From: CAZJHX01 sp964545715
GTDB lineage: Bacteria; Myxococcota_A; UBA9042; GCA-2863065
Direction: 5' to 3'
NCBI GenBank assembly: GCA_964545715.1
Contig: CAZJHX010000010.1
Coordinates: 1 to 64,000 of the forward strand
Length of the DNA stretch: 64,000 nucleotides
Below are positions 43,095 through 51,343 of this stretch, one piece after another. The notes under the pieces are model-generated. The model was not told where the DNA came from. It saw only the letters and a list, made by a program, of their open reading frames with translations, and did not search any database. The translations under genes and the position numbers were made by a program. Position 1 is the stretch's first letter. Each line of letters opens with the position of its first letter.

Positions 43095-43693
43095 ATAGAG
43101 CAGAGAAGAAACTACGCACCCGGGCGGCCCTTCGTGACGCCGCCATGGCGTGCTTTGAAGCCCGTGGATACGATGAGACGACGGTCGGTCAGATCTCACG
43201 CGGCGCCGGCGTCGCTCACGGCACCTTCTATGTGCACTTTGCCAGCAAGGATGAGGTCCTGGACGAGCTGCTGGTTGACTTCAACGCGGCCATGGCTGAG
43301 CGGGTTGGCCGCAGCCTGGCCGGCGTGACGGCGCCACGTGAGGCGGTCGACGCGGCCGCCGGCGCGTTTCTGGGGTTTTTCGCCGAGCGCCGCGCGTTTG
43401 TCGCGTGTTATGCCGCCCGCGCCGCGCAGGGGCTTGCCGTCGACGCATGGCGAGACGGGATCAACATGCCCATGAGCCACCTGCTCACCGGCGCCCTGGC
43501 GGTTGTTGCGCCCAACGCCTCACCGGAGCGCATCAAGCTGATCACGCACGCGCTGCTGGCCATGTGGCTGCGCGTCGGCCTGCAGGCCCTCTTTTCCGAC
43601 GACGTCTCCGCCGAACAGGCTCAGGAGACCCTCACCGCAATGACCGTAGGCGCCTTGAGCAGCGCCCTGAATCTAGGAGGACCCCATGTCTGA
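43085..43693 (+). CDS. TetR family transcriptional regulator
   Basis: A 202-aa TetR regulator. The DNA-binding helix-turn-helix is RAALRDAAMACFEARGYDETTVGQISRGAGVAHGTFYVHFASKDEV, of which AGVAHGTFYVHFASK is the signature (residues about 45-60). The C-terminal ligand domain is unassigned. The gene overlaps the next radical SAM gene by eight bases and its start sits in an inverted repeat, so it probably controls its own three-gene unit. The ribosome site is poor, consistent with operator overlap or a leaderless start. Confidence 0.93.
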   Translation: MSVNRAEKKLRTRAALRDAAMACFEARGYDETTVGQISRGAGVAHGTFYVHFASKDEVLDELLVDFNAAMAERVGRSLAGVTAPREAVDAAAGAFLGFFAERRAFVACYAARAAQGLAVDAWRDGINMPMSHLLTGALAVVAPNASPERIKLITHALLAMWLRVGLQALFSDDVSAEQAQETLTAMTVGALSSALNLGGPHV

Positions 43694-44876
43694 GCTCGAT
43701 CTGAATCTGCTGGAGCGCGAGGCCCGCGCCCTGGCCGCTGATCTGCTGCCAACGCTGGATCGCCCGCGCGTGTCCCGCGTACGGCTGCGGCGTGCGCGCG
43801 CGTATTGGACGGCGGCGCGCAACTTCGTTGACAACCGCCGCCTCGCCCGCCAGGGCCGCGAGGACCTGCATCCGCTGTATTTCATCTGGACGTTGTTACG
43901 CACGTGCAACTTCAGCTGCAGCTACTGTGATGATCACCGGGGCAGCAAATACCCCGATCTACCGGCCGCCGGCGCGCTGGACACCGCTCAGGCGCGTCGC
44001 CTTCTCAAGATCATGCGGACCCGCTCTCCGGCCGTGTACTTCGCAGGGGGCGAGCCCATGCTGCGCCGCGATCTCCCAGAGATTACCCGGGCTGCGCGCG
44101 ACCTGGACTACTACCCGATTCTCATCAACACCAACGGCAGCATCGTAGATCGCCGGTTGAAGCGAAAAGAGTGGCGCAGCTGGCTTGCGGACACGGACAT
44201 CGTCATCGTCAGCCTGGATGCCCTCGACCCGGACCTGTTGGGCCGGATGTGGGTCACCAAAAAGCCGCTGGACGTCATCCGAAACGTGCTGCTGCTGCGC
44301 GAGCTGAGCGGCCCGTTGGGCTTCAAGCTGATGGTGAATACGGTGATCCAGCCCGGCGCCGTCCAGCACGCCGTGGATGTGCTGGACTTCGCCAACGAGC
44401 GCGGCATCGGCTTCTGCCCGGTGCCGGTAAACATCGGCCCGGCGGTTGATCAGGCGGTGCTGACGGACCCGCAATACCCCGCTCTGGTCTCACGCATTCT
44501 CGAGCGCAAGCGCCTGGGCCATCCCATCGCCGGCTCCGCGCGCATGCTCCAGAGGCTGCTGAACGCCCAGCCGTTTACGTGTCGCAACACGCTCAAGCCG
44601 CATATTGACTACGACGGTCGCCTGCAGTGGCCGTGCAAAGCCAGCGTCAACCAGTCGCCCGCCTCGGTCGACGTGCTGGAGTTCGATCATGTCGACGCGC
44701 TGTATGAGCACGCCGCGGGCCTGGTCGATCCGACCGGCTTCCACGGTCCCGCGCCCACCCAATGCGGGGCCAACTGCAACTGGGCGCAGAACTACTCGAC
44801 CGACGCCTACGCGCACGGTCTGACCCACCCGCTGGACCTGCTGTCCGACATCAGCAGCCTGCTGAAGGCCGCGTGA
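43686..44876 (+). CDS. Radical SAM protein controlled with TetR
   Basis: A 396-aa radical SAM protein. The cluster motif is RTCNFSCSYC (Cys74, Cys78, Cys81), followed by YFAGGEPMLRRDL and VIVSLDALDPD. A C-terminal cysteine set (FTCRNTLKPHIDYDGRLQWPCKASV and QCGANCNW) could bind an auxiliary cluster. The N-terminal 60 residues form a helical extension. ATG 43686 has AGGAGG upstream and overlaps the TetR stop. It resembles HpnH/SPASM-type enzymes only in general layout; substrate unknown. Next comes an integral membrane protein (TGATG overlap), so substrate may be membrane-bound, for example a lipid or terpenoid. Confidence 0.9.
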   Translation: MSELDLNLLEREARALAADLLPTLDRPRVSRVRLRRARAYWTAARNFVDNRRLARQGREDLHPLYFIWTLLRTCNFSCSYCDDHRGSKYPDLPAAGALDTAQARRLLKIMRTRSPAVYFAGGEPMLRRDLPEITRAARDLDYYPILINTNGSIVDRRLKRKEWRSWLADTDIVIVSLDALDPDLLGRMWVTKKPLDVIRNVLLLRELSGPLGFKLMVNTVIQPGAVQHAVDVLDFANERGIGFCPVPVNIGPAVDQAVLTDPQYPALVSRILERKRLGHPIAGSARMLQRLLNAQPFTCRNTLKPHIDYDGRLQWPCKASVNQSPASVDVLEFDHVDALYEHAAGLVDPTGFHGPAPTQCGANCNWAQNYSTDAYAHGLTHPLDLLSDISSLLKAA

Positions 44877-45640
44877 TGTCCACGCGCGCAGCCGTCTCTC
44901 CTCCCGATGTCGCGCACGGTGATCTCGCCGTCGACGCCGCCGCGATAGGCGTCGTTTCGCTGGGCATTGTCACCATGCCCGATCAGACAGCCGCGATGAC
45001 CGCCCTCGTGGCGACCGCGATCCTGGCCCGCTTCGTGTTTTGGCGCGGCGCCCGGCTCCCCGAGGTGCTGTTCTTCGGTCTCTGTACCGTGCTCGGGGCC
45101 TTCAACGACTGGAGCTCCGTCGTGCGTCATCGCATCTACGACTACGACGTGGCGGTTTGGTGGCCGCAGTTGACCACGGTGCCCGTGTGGATGCTGCTGT
45201 ACTGGGGGCTGATCCTTCGCTTTCTGGCGCAGCTGGCGTGGTGGCGTGGGCTGTCTCCGCCGCGCGCCGTCAGCACGGGCCGGTCGGCGGCCTTTCGCAT
45301 CGCGGTGATGCTGGCGCTGATCGTCGTGACGCGGCAGGCGATCTATCGGCTGTATGACCACCCCATGCTGTCATGGCTACCGTTTGCGGCTGCGCTGCTC
45401 GTGTATGCGGTGGTGTTGCGTCCGACGCGGCATGATCTGCGGCTGGGCCTGGTCTTTCTGATCGGAGGGCCGGCCATCGAGATCCTCTACATCCAGCTGG
45501 GCGGACTGCACCGCTACCATCACGGCATCGTGGCGGGCGTGCCGATCTGGATCGTGCTCTGGTGGGTCCTGGCTGTCCTTATATGGAAGGACCTGTCTGC
45601 GCGTCTACTATGGCGCTGTGCGCGCCTGACTGCTGGTTGA
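44876..45640 (+). CDS. Polytopic membrane protein of the TetR/radical SAM unit
   Basis: A 254-aa protein with about seven predicted helices (AAIGVVSLGIVTM, ALVATAILARFVFW, VLFFGLCTVLGAF, VPVWMLLYWGLILRFLA, FRIAVMLALIVVT, WLPFAAALLVYAVVL, IWIVLWWVLAVLIW). It shares with some carotenoid-cyclase-like or DUF-type membrane families the aromatic, acidic pattern GPAIEILYIQLGGLHRYHHG, but I cannot assign it. ATG 44876 overlaps the radical SAM stop (TGATG). Coupling suggests it acts on or transports the product of the radical SAM enzyme. Its 3' end overlaps the convergent gene at 45579 by 62 bases. Confidence 0.82.
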   Translation: MSTRAAVSPPDVAHGDLAVDAAAIGVVSLGIVTMPDQTAAMTALVATAILARFVFWRGARLPEVLFFGLCTVLGAFNDWSSVVRHRIYDYDVAVWWPQLTTVPVWMLLYWGLILRFLAQLAWWRGLSPPRAVSTGRSAAFRIAVMLALIVVTRQAIYRLYDHPMLSWLPFAAALLVYAVVLRPTRHDLRLGLVFLIGGPAIEILYIQLGGLHRYHHGIVAGVPIWIVLWWVLAVLIWKDLSARLLWRCARLTAG

Positions 45641-45962
45641 GCAGGTTCAGGCACTTCTTCTGACAGCGCACGTGCTGGTCAGGGTGGAACGCGGAGCAGG
45701 TCTCCACATCCACCAACAGGCTCGTCCGATTGTCTCGCACCACCGTCATCTCGACGGTATCGCCGTAGGCCGTGCAGCCGAGGCTGACGTGCTCGTGCTT
45801 CAGTGGCCCCACAGCTTGCTGGACGTCCCAGGTGACCGCCAACGCCAGCATGCACGCCAAGGCGCCGCCCAGCACCCCTAAAACGGCACCTCCGTAGAGC
45901 CCGCCGACCGCGAGTCCGAACGTGCCGCCAAGAACAGCACCCGTAATGATGTATTTGCTCAT
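45579..45962 (-). CDS. Small membrane protein with CSAF...C-x-K-x-CL motif
   Basis: A 127-aa protein. ATG 45962 has GAGGAGG upstream. A Gly/Ala/Leu/Val-rich stretch (GAVLGGTFGLAVGGLYGGAVLGVLGGALACMLAL) makes one or two transmembrane helices. The tail has LGCTAYGD and then VETCSAFHPDQHVRCQKKCLN. The second motif matches TACSAFEEPSCITCEKSCL in the protein at 40698-40973. The pair bracket the ctaA-radical SAM-TetR-radical SAM block. Function is unknown; the conserved cysteines suggest a metal-binding or redox-active membrane anchor. Confidence 0.82.
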   Translation of the reverse strand: MSKYIITGAVLGGTFGLAVGGLYGGAVLGVLGGALACMLALAVTWDVQQAVGPLKHEHVSLGCTAYGDTVEMTVVRDNRTSLLVDVETCSAFHPDQHVRCQKKCLNLLNQQSGAHSAIVDAQTGPSI

Positions 45963-45978
45963 ATGGTCCTCCTCGAAC

Positions 45979-46503
45979 CTACAGAAGTGGCGCCTCCACA
46001 TCGTCTTCACCGGCAAACTCGGTCTCGACCTGGACCGCAGACTCGGCCACCATGCCACTGGCGTCCGTGACTCTGATCTCCAGCCTGACCGTCTTCTCCA
46101 GATACGTCGTCTCCGGCACCGACGACTTGAACACCAGGATCGTCCCGACCGCGCCGTACACACCCGGCGAGACCGGCGCCAGGCCGATGCGCCGGTTGAC
46201 CACGCCCACCAGCTTGTCGCCGACGTACGCGCGCACCGTGGTCTTGGGGTTGCCCGGGTCGTTGGGGTCGGATGCGTCGCCCGGCTCGATGCCGCTGACG
46301 TGGTAGCAGGCGTAGAGCATGTGCCCGCCCTGAGGCCCCAGCCAGACGTCCAATGTGTCGCCGTCGGACAGGGGTGTGTGGGTGTCCAGCCCGGTGCCGA
46401 TGAACAGCTGCGCCTCGCCCGAGAGCGCCGTGTCGGCCGTGTCCGCGCTGCCGCACCCGCACAGCAGGCCGGCGAGCACCACCACCAGTGACCGGGACGC
46501 CAT
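45979..46503 (-). CDS. Hypothetical lipoprotein
   Basis: A 174-aa predicted lipoprotein with signal peptide VVVLAGLLCGC. The mature part is a beta-sandwich-like domain (LDVWLGPQGGHMLYACYHV, TTYLEKTVRLEIRVTDASG). The start is ATG 46503, with AAGGG seven bases upstream; ATG 46509 gives an ATGA overlap with the upstream gene but no ribosome site. It is the last gene of a three-gene minus-strand unit with the Tat-type lipoprotein and its paralogue, and lies 16 bases upstream of the 45962 gene on the same strand. Confidence 0.75.
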   Translation of the reverse strand: MASRSLVVVLAGLLCGCGSADTADTALSGEAQLFIGTGLDTHTPLSDGDTLDVWLGPQGGHMLYACYHVSGIEPGDASDPNDPGNPKTTVRAYVGDKLVGVVNRRIGLAPVSPGVYGAVGTILVFKSSVPETTYLEKTVRLEIRVTDASGMVAESAVQVETEFAGEDDVEAPLL

Positions 46504-46505
46504 GC

Positions 46506-47345
46506 TCATCCCTTTTGCGTCGGCTTGGCGAAGTGCCGGTCGTTGAGGTGGTCGACCATGAAGTCGCCCGTCTCGTTGGACATCACCTTCAGCATTGCGC
46601 ACAGCCCGATGTTCTTGCCCGCAGTGATCTCCCGTACGTTGACCGCGCCGTAGCCGATGTCGGCCCCGGGCTTGGTCAGGTGCTCATGCAGCGTGGGAAA
46701 CAGCGCGTTCAGGGAGACAAAGGCCGAGCCGAACAGCTGAACGTCCACGTGCGACTTGGCCGTCAGCCACTCGCCGGCCTCGTTGGCGACCCGGATCTCC
46801 AGCTTTGCCGGGTCCGCGCTGGCATACGGGAAGTGCCCCATGCCCAGATAGTTGGTCCACCGCTCGGCGCCGTCCGAGTCCAGCCCCACCATGACGCGCG
46901 GCGACACCAAATCCAGCCACGGCGCAATATCCAGCGTGTCGAAGAAGTCCTGCATGACGTGCACCGTGCCCAGGACATGACCCGCCGGGCGTGTGCTGTC
47001 CACGAAGTCCAGGTCCATCGCCTGGATCCCGAGGTTAGCGTCGCCGCTGACTCCTTTCGTGGCCAACCAGACCGCACCCTCGAACGGGCCGTAGTCGTCC
47101 GGCAGGATCGTCGCCAGATCCAGCCGCAGCGCGCGGCCGGCCGGCAGCGTGCCCTCCCACAGCTCACCTGCCAGGTTGCCGTTGTTGTCGAACAGCCCGG
47201 CGTAGATGTGCTGTTCGGACAGCGTGTTGAACGCGTTCAGCCGGGTGGTCGTCGTCCCGCCGATCTGCACCCACGACCCCAGACAGCCGAGGTACCCGTC
47301 TTGAGTCAGGGCAACGAACTTCTCAATCATCTCCCAGTCAGGCAT
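46506..47345 (-). CDS. Paralogue of the Tat lipoprotein, lacking a signal peptide
   Basis: A 279-aa protein starting at ATG 47345, overlapping the preceding stop by one base (TAATG). It has no signal peptide. It is related to the protein encoded just upstream: RLNAFNTLSEQHIYAGLFD, PFEGAVWLATK, LGIQAMD and HVMQDFFDTLDIAPWLDLVSPRVM align with RFNLFNPASVPMTLDLHLF, FEGCLWIGSK, MGLQGFS and HGMRDFGNSNHDMMWSDLVLPRVV. Tandem duplication is likely. If it works outside the cytoplasm it might be exported in complex with the Tat partner; otherwise it is cytoplasmic. Function unknown. Confidence 0.8.
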   Translation of the reverse strand: MPDWEMIEKFVALTQDGYLGCLGSWVQIGGTTTTRLNAFNTLSEQHIYAGLFDNNGNLAGELWEGTLPAGRALRLDLATILPDDYGPFEGAVWLATKGVSGDANLGIQAMDLDFVDSTRPAGHVLGTVHVMQDFFDTLDIAPWLDLVSPRVMVGLDSDGAERWTNYLGMGHFPYASADPAKLEIRVANEAGEWLTAKSHVDVQLFGSAFVSLNALFPTLHEHLTKPGADIGYGAVNVREITAGKNIGLCAMLKVMSNETGDFMVDHLNDRHFAKPTQKG

Positions 47346-48382
47346 TAGAAGGGCTCCAATGAGGCGACGCAGCTGTTGACGGACCCGAAGGGCACACAGT
47401 CGACGAAGTTGCGGTCGAAGAAGTGGTCCGCGTTGGCAAACCCCCCGTATTTCTTGTCCTTGACGAACGCCAGGGCTACCAGCCCCACCTCGGGCTCCTG
47501 CAGCCGAATCGTGCCCTCGATCAGGTCGCCGCTGCCGATGATCTGCGACACCGGGACCAGCCTGCAGCCGTACGGCGGAATCGCGCCGACGTCGATCTTG
47601 CCAAGCTCCTCGCCCGCGTCGGACGACACCATCAGCGTGGGCTTGGCGTCGGTCGGCAGATCACCCCCGACCCCGGACCCGTTCGCGACGGCGATCATGC
47701 TCTCGAAGCGGTCCGTACTGACCACCCGCGGCAGCACCAGGTCGCTCCACATCATGTCGTGGTTGCTGTTGCCGAAGTCGCGCATGCCGTGCACCGACGA
47801 CATGTGGTTGCCGGGCCCGTACCAGTCCGCGGAGAAGCCCTGCAGCCCCATGTAGGTCGGGCCGGACTCCGGCTTCGACCCGATCCACAAGCAGCCCTCG
47901 AAGCTGCCCTCGATCCCGGCCTCGGCCAGCAGGTCCGCCAGCGTCGGGTGGGCGCCCGCCTCGGGAGCCAGCACCTTCCACTCGTGCTTTTGAACAGCCA
48001 CCACACCGTCGGGCGTGAACAGGTGCAGGTCCAGCGTCATCGGCACGGACGCCGGGTTGAACAGGTTGAAGCGGGTGCCGACGCCGGCCGTGGCGTCGTG
48101 CCGGACGTACGCGACGCAGGTGTGCCACAGCGCAGGCGCGCGCAGATCGGGCTCAGGCGGCGGCGGCGTCTCCGGCGGCGTGTCCTGGGCGACGTCCGGC
48201 GGCGAGGCCTCATCGGTCGTTGGGCCGTCGTCCGCCGGCGGCGCTGCCACATCGTCCGGGGTTTTGGCATCGGCCAAACCGCCGTCAGGTGTCGGCGCTG
48301 TGGTGCCCCCCGACGTGCAGCCGACCGCGATCGTGGCCGCGCCGGCTTTCAGCAGCTGCCGTCTGGTCCAGATCAACTTCAA
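47345..48382 (-). CDS. Tat-exported lipoprotein
   Basis: A 345-aa protein starting at TTG 48382 with AGGAGG six bases upstream. The N-terminus MKLIWTRRQLLKAGAATIAVGC combines a twin-arginine motif (RRQLLK) and a lipobox (IAVGC), so it is folded in the cytoplasm before export and then lipidated. A Thr/Pro/Asp linker (residues 25-80) leads to a beta-rich domain shared with the next gene. Folded export hints at a cofactor, metal or partner protein; no binding motif is recognisable. Divergent from the lipoprotein at 48445. Confidence 0.82.
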   Translation of the reverse strand: MKLIWTRRQLLKAGAATIAVGCTSGGTTAPTPDGGLADAKTPDDVAAPPADDGPTTDEASPPDVAQDTPPETPPPPEPDLRAPALWHTCVAYVRHDATAGVGTRFNLFNPASVPMTLDLHLFTPDGVVAVQKHEWKVLAPEAGAHPTLADLLAEAGIEGSFEGCLWIGSKPESGPTYMGLQGFSADWYGPGNHMSSVHGMRDFGNSNHDMMWSDLVLPRVVSTDRFESMIAVANGSGVGGDLPTDAKPTLMVSSDAGEELGKIDVGAIPPYGCRLVPVSQIIGSGDLIEGTIRLQEPEVGLVALAFVKDKKYGGFANADHFFDRNFVDCVPFGSVNSCVASLEPF

Positions 48383-48444
48383 GAAGCGCCTCCTGGCTGA
48401 GCGTTGTCAGGGAGGCCTGCTCGCGTGGTCGCTATGCTGCGATC

Positions 48445-49041
48445 GTGGCGTGCTCGCTCCGCTCGTGTGTGGTTGTTGTTGTGGTGGTCATCGCGGCGTG
48501 CGCCGGCGACCCCGGATCTGTCGCGCCAGCCCCCGATATCGGTGAGGTCGTGCCCTGTCCGTCCGTCGAACCCCTGGCGCCCGGCCTGCATCGCCTCTAC
48601 CTGCAGGGGGCCGGGGGCGAACAGGACGCAGACGGTCGCTTTCCGCTGCTCACCGACCGCCGCCACGTCATCGAGGGCGACCACTTCATCATGAACACCG
48701 GGTCGTACGTCGAGTTTGCGCTGCCCCTGTCCGCGACCGTGAGCGGGGATGTCAGCGTGCATATCGCCCGAGACGACGACGAGGGTGTGATCGCCGACTA
48801 TGCGCTGGTCCACCTGAGCGACGGGCTTGAGACCCAGGTCGGTGGGCTGGAGGACGCTCAACCCGGCAACAAAGGGCGTACGCCCTACGACGGGGTCATC
48901 CATGCTGAGACCATCCAGCCCCAGAGTTGCCACGATCAGCTGCTGCTGCGGCTGACCAACCGGACGGGCGGAACGCTGGGAATCGTTGTCGTGCCCCCTG
49001 ATTATATGTGCTGGATCGATGTGACAGTACCGGGGTCATGA
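48445..49041 (+). CDS. Hypothetical lipoprotein with a poly-Val signal peptide
   Basis: A 198-aa predicted lipoprotein. The start GTG 48445 is the only suitable one in frame but lacks a clear ribosome site. The signal peptide core is seven valines in a row from GTT/GTG/GTC codons, followed by lipobox VIAAC. The mature domain is beta-rich (DHFIMNTGSYVEFALPLSA, VHIARDDDEGVIADYALV, LLLRLTNRTGGTLGIVVV), like a pre-peptidase C-terminal domain. Divergent from the Tat lipoprotein; convergent with the second Usp gene. Confidence 0.7.
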   Translation: MACSLRSCVVVVVVVIAACAGDPGSVAPAPDIGEVVPCPSVEPLAPGLHRLYLQGAGGEQDADGRFPLLTDRRHVIEGDHFIMNTGSYVEFALPLSATVSGDVSVHIARDDDEGVIADYALVHLSDGLETQVGGLEDAQPGNKGRTPYDGVIHAETIQPQSCHDQLLLRLTNRTGGTLGIVVVPPDYMCWIDVTVPGS

Positions 49042-49060
49042 CCGGTCTTTGTCGTAGCAT

Positions 49061-49855
49061 TCAGGCCGATCCGTGGCATCGGTCGTCCGGCCGATAAAGC
49101 GCTTGCGTGAGCGGCATTGCGGCCCGCCGGACGCTCACCAGCAGGTTGCACTCCGCCAGACTCAGAAGGCGCTGCGTGTTGCCGCCCATGGTCAGGGTCT
49201 CGTCCGCGTGGATGCCGGTGCGGCCCACGACCAACAGCGAGGGCTCGACGGCGTCCACCACACGAAGCAGCGCGCGGTAGGGTTCTCCGGCCAGCAACCG
49301 AGACACCACGGTGACCCCGGCTTCGCGCGCCAATCTCCGCCCGGCATCCAGCTCCGCCTGGCAGCGGCTGCTGGGCCAGGGATCCGAGGGGTCGAAGACC
49401 GCGACCGTGTGGACCTCCACCTCCGCCAACCGCGCCAGCTCCAGCGCCGTCAGCAGTCCGCCGAAGCTTCTCGGAGACCCGTCCAGCCCAACGACGATCG
49501 GCCCGTCGCACAGAGAGCGTACGGGCTGTCGCGTGACCAGCATGTCGACTGCCGCGCGACGGGCTACGCGCTCGCAGACCGTACCCACGCCGTCCGAGCC
49601 GGCGCCGGGCTCGTGGGCGTCCAGCACGATCAGGTCGTGCGCTCCAGCCTCAGCCTCAAGCAAAATGGCGCGCCACCGGTCCCGCGTCGGCTGGTCCGCG
49701 TTGATCGCCGCGATATCGGCGCCCATCGCGCGCGCCAGCCGCCCCGCCTCCCGGGTTGTTGCTGCACCGTCGTTTGACGTATTGGTCGCCACCAGAATTT
49801 GCTTGTACACGCGAGACAGCGCTTCAAGTGCCGTGCCAGCGTCACGTCGGGTCAA
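49061..49855 (-). CDS. Tandem universal stress protein (Usp)
   Basis: A 264-aa protein with two Usp domains. The first (residues about 15-115) begins QILVATNTSNDG and is degraded at the nucleotide loop. The second (about 120-245) begins IVVGLDGSPRS and keeps a G-x2-G-x9-G(N)T-like loop (VGRTGIHADETLTMGGNTQRLL), so it may bind ATP. TTG 49855 is the start given; GTG 49807 (VYKQILVAT) would match typical Usp starts better but also lacks a ribosome site. It is the second tandem Usp in the window. Confidence 0.9.
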   Translation of the reverse strand: MTRRDAGTALEALSRVYKQILVATNTSNDGAATTREAGRLARAMGADIAAINADQPTRDRWRAILLEAEAGAHDLIVLDAHEPGAGSDGVGTVCERVARRAAVDMLVTRQPVRSLCDGPIVVGLDGSPRSFGGLLTALELARLAEVEVHTVAVFDPSDPWPSSRCQAELDAGRRLAREAGVTVVSRLLAGEPYRALLRVVDAVEPSLLVVGRTGIHADETLTMGGNTQRLLSLAECNLLVSVRRAAMPLTQALYRPDDRCHGSA

Positions 49856-49912
49856 CTGGGGCGATACGGCCCGAATGGGCCATATTGTGGGGGCGTTTCT
49901 CCCCGTGGCGGC

Positions 49913-51340
49913 TCAGTCGTCGTCTTCTTCGCCGTCCACTCGGCTCCAGCTGAAGCGGCCGTCCATCAGCGGCTCGAGGTCCGTCAGGACGGACTGATTG
50001 GGAAACGGCTCGTCCAGGTAGAAACGCGCCTCCTGCTTGCGCCCCAGCTGAAGCAGACACACGCCCAGACGCAGCGACAGGCTCGGGCTGTTGTTGCCCA
50101 GCGCCTGCGCCCGCTCGTAGCAGGCCAGGGCGTCGGCGGTCATCTCGCGCGCCAGCAGGGTGTCTCCCCGCTGAACGCGCCACAGCGACTCCTCGGGCTC
50201 GTCGGCCACCAGGCGGATCAGGATGGTGTCCGCCTCTTCGAACCGCCGCAAGCGGATCAGCGCTGTCGCGTGGTTGGACTGCGCGCACTGCCGCTCCGGC
50301 TGGTCTTTGCACGCCTGGGCAAACGCCACGTCCGCGCTGTCCCACTGCGCAATGCCGGCGGCCAGCATGCCGGCCTGAAAGTGCTCTTCAAACGCGGTCT
50401 GGCGAGGGCGCTCGTCACGCCACCACTCGGCAAACGCCGCCGACGACCCGGCGTGCGCTTCCGGCGCTCCGGTCAGCGCGGCGCCCAGAAACGGCCCGGT
50501 GGTGCTGAGCGCATCGTCGCACTCCTGCCACATGGCGTTGACGTACTCCACCATCGTGAGTCGCCTGCGCAGGCGCTCGACCAGCCGGCCGGTGCCCATC
50601 AGCTGGGGCAGGCGGGAGTCGATCAGCAGCAGCCCCATCTCGTCGGCGACCCGGGGCAGCAGCGCCCACTGCGCACCCATGGCCTTGAGTGCCTCCGCCA
50701 GAGAGTCCCACTGCTTGACCGTCGTCGCCGCGACCGCGAGGTCCGCCGCCTCCCGCAGCTGCCAGTCGGGGTGCCCGGTCGCGATCTTGCGCGCAGACTC
50801 CAGGCACCACGCGTCCAGCATGCGCGCAAACGCCCAGCGCTGCGCCGGCTCGCCGGTGGCGTGTGGTCGGCGTGCGGCCCACCAACGCTCCAGATCCACG
50901 TCCTTGTCCGCGACCCCCGTCAGGTCCTGCAGCGCGCCCGCGAGGGCATGGCCGAATACGGGTCGGTGCCTGCGCCGATCCGCCAGCAGCAGGTCGATCA
51001 ACTCAGCCCGCTCTTGCACCATGGCCACCGCGTCCGCCGTCTCCAGGGCCACACAGACGACCTCGTCCACGCCCTTGGGCGCCTCGAATCCGGGACACCA
51101 CAAGATGCGTGTGAGCAGGTCCTGCCGTAGCGCGTTGCCCAGCGTGATCAACCCGCTCAGGGTTCGGGCCGACTCGCAGTCGCCGGCGCCTGCCAGCTGC
51201 ATCCGGGCCTCGTCGTACCGCTCTTCCTCCAACGCGCGCCACGCGGCTCGAAAGGCGGGCCACACGGAGACTGCCACGTCGTCCGGTCGCCTCCGCAACA
51301 GATGTCGCGTCAGCCGGCCGATGGCCGCGGGCAGCTTCAC
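49913..51340 (-). CDS. TPR-repeat protein
   Basis: A 475-aa cytoplasmic protein, mostly helical. C-terminal TPR-like units are visible from about residue 330 (SNHATALIRLRRFEEADTIL, EESLWRVQRGDTLLAREMTADALACYERA, SPSLSLRLGVCLLQLGRKQEARFYL). The N-terminal 300 residues are not recognised. GTG 51340 lies three bases after the stop of the hydroquinone reductase gene, so it is in an operon with that gene. It probably scaffolds protein contacts. Confidence 0.78.
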   Translation of the reverse strand: MKLPAAIGRLTRHLLRRRPDDVAVSVWPAFRAAWRALEEERYDEARMQLAGAGDCESARTLSGLITLGNALRQDLLTRILWCPGFEAPKGVDEVVCVALETADAVAMVQERAELIDLLLADRRRHRPVFGHALAGALQDLTGVADKDVDLERWWAARRPHATGEPAQRWAFARMLDAWCLESARKIATGHPDWQLREAADLAVAATTVKQWDSLAEALKAMGAQWALLPRVADEMGLLLIDSRLPQLMGTGRLVERLRRRLTMVEYVNAMWQECDDALSTTGPFLGAALTGAPEAHAGSSAAFAEWWRDERPRQTAFEEHFQAGMLAAGIAQWDSADVAFAQACKDQPERQCAQSNHATALIRLRRFEEADTILIRLVADEPEESLWRVQRGDTLLAREMTADALACYERAQALGNNSPSLSLRLGVCLLQLGRKQEARFYLDEPFPNQSVLTDLEPLMDGRFSWSRVDGEEDDD

Positions 51341-51343
51341 GTC

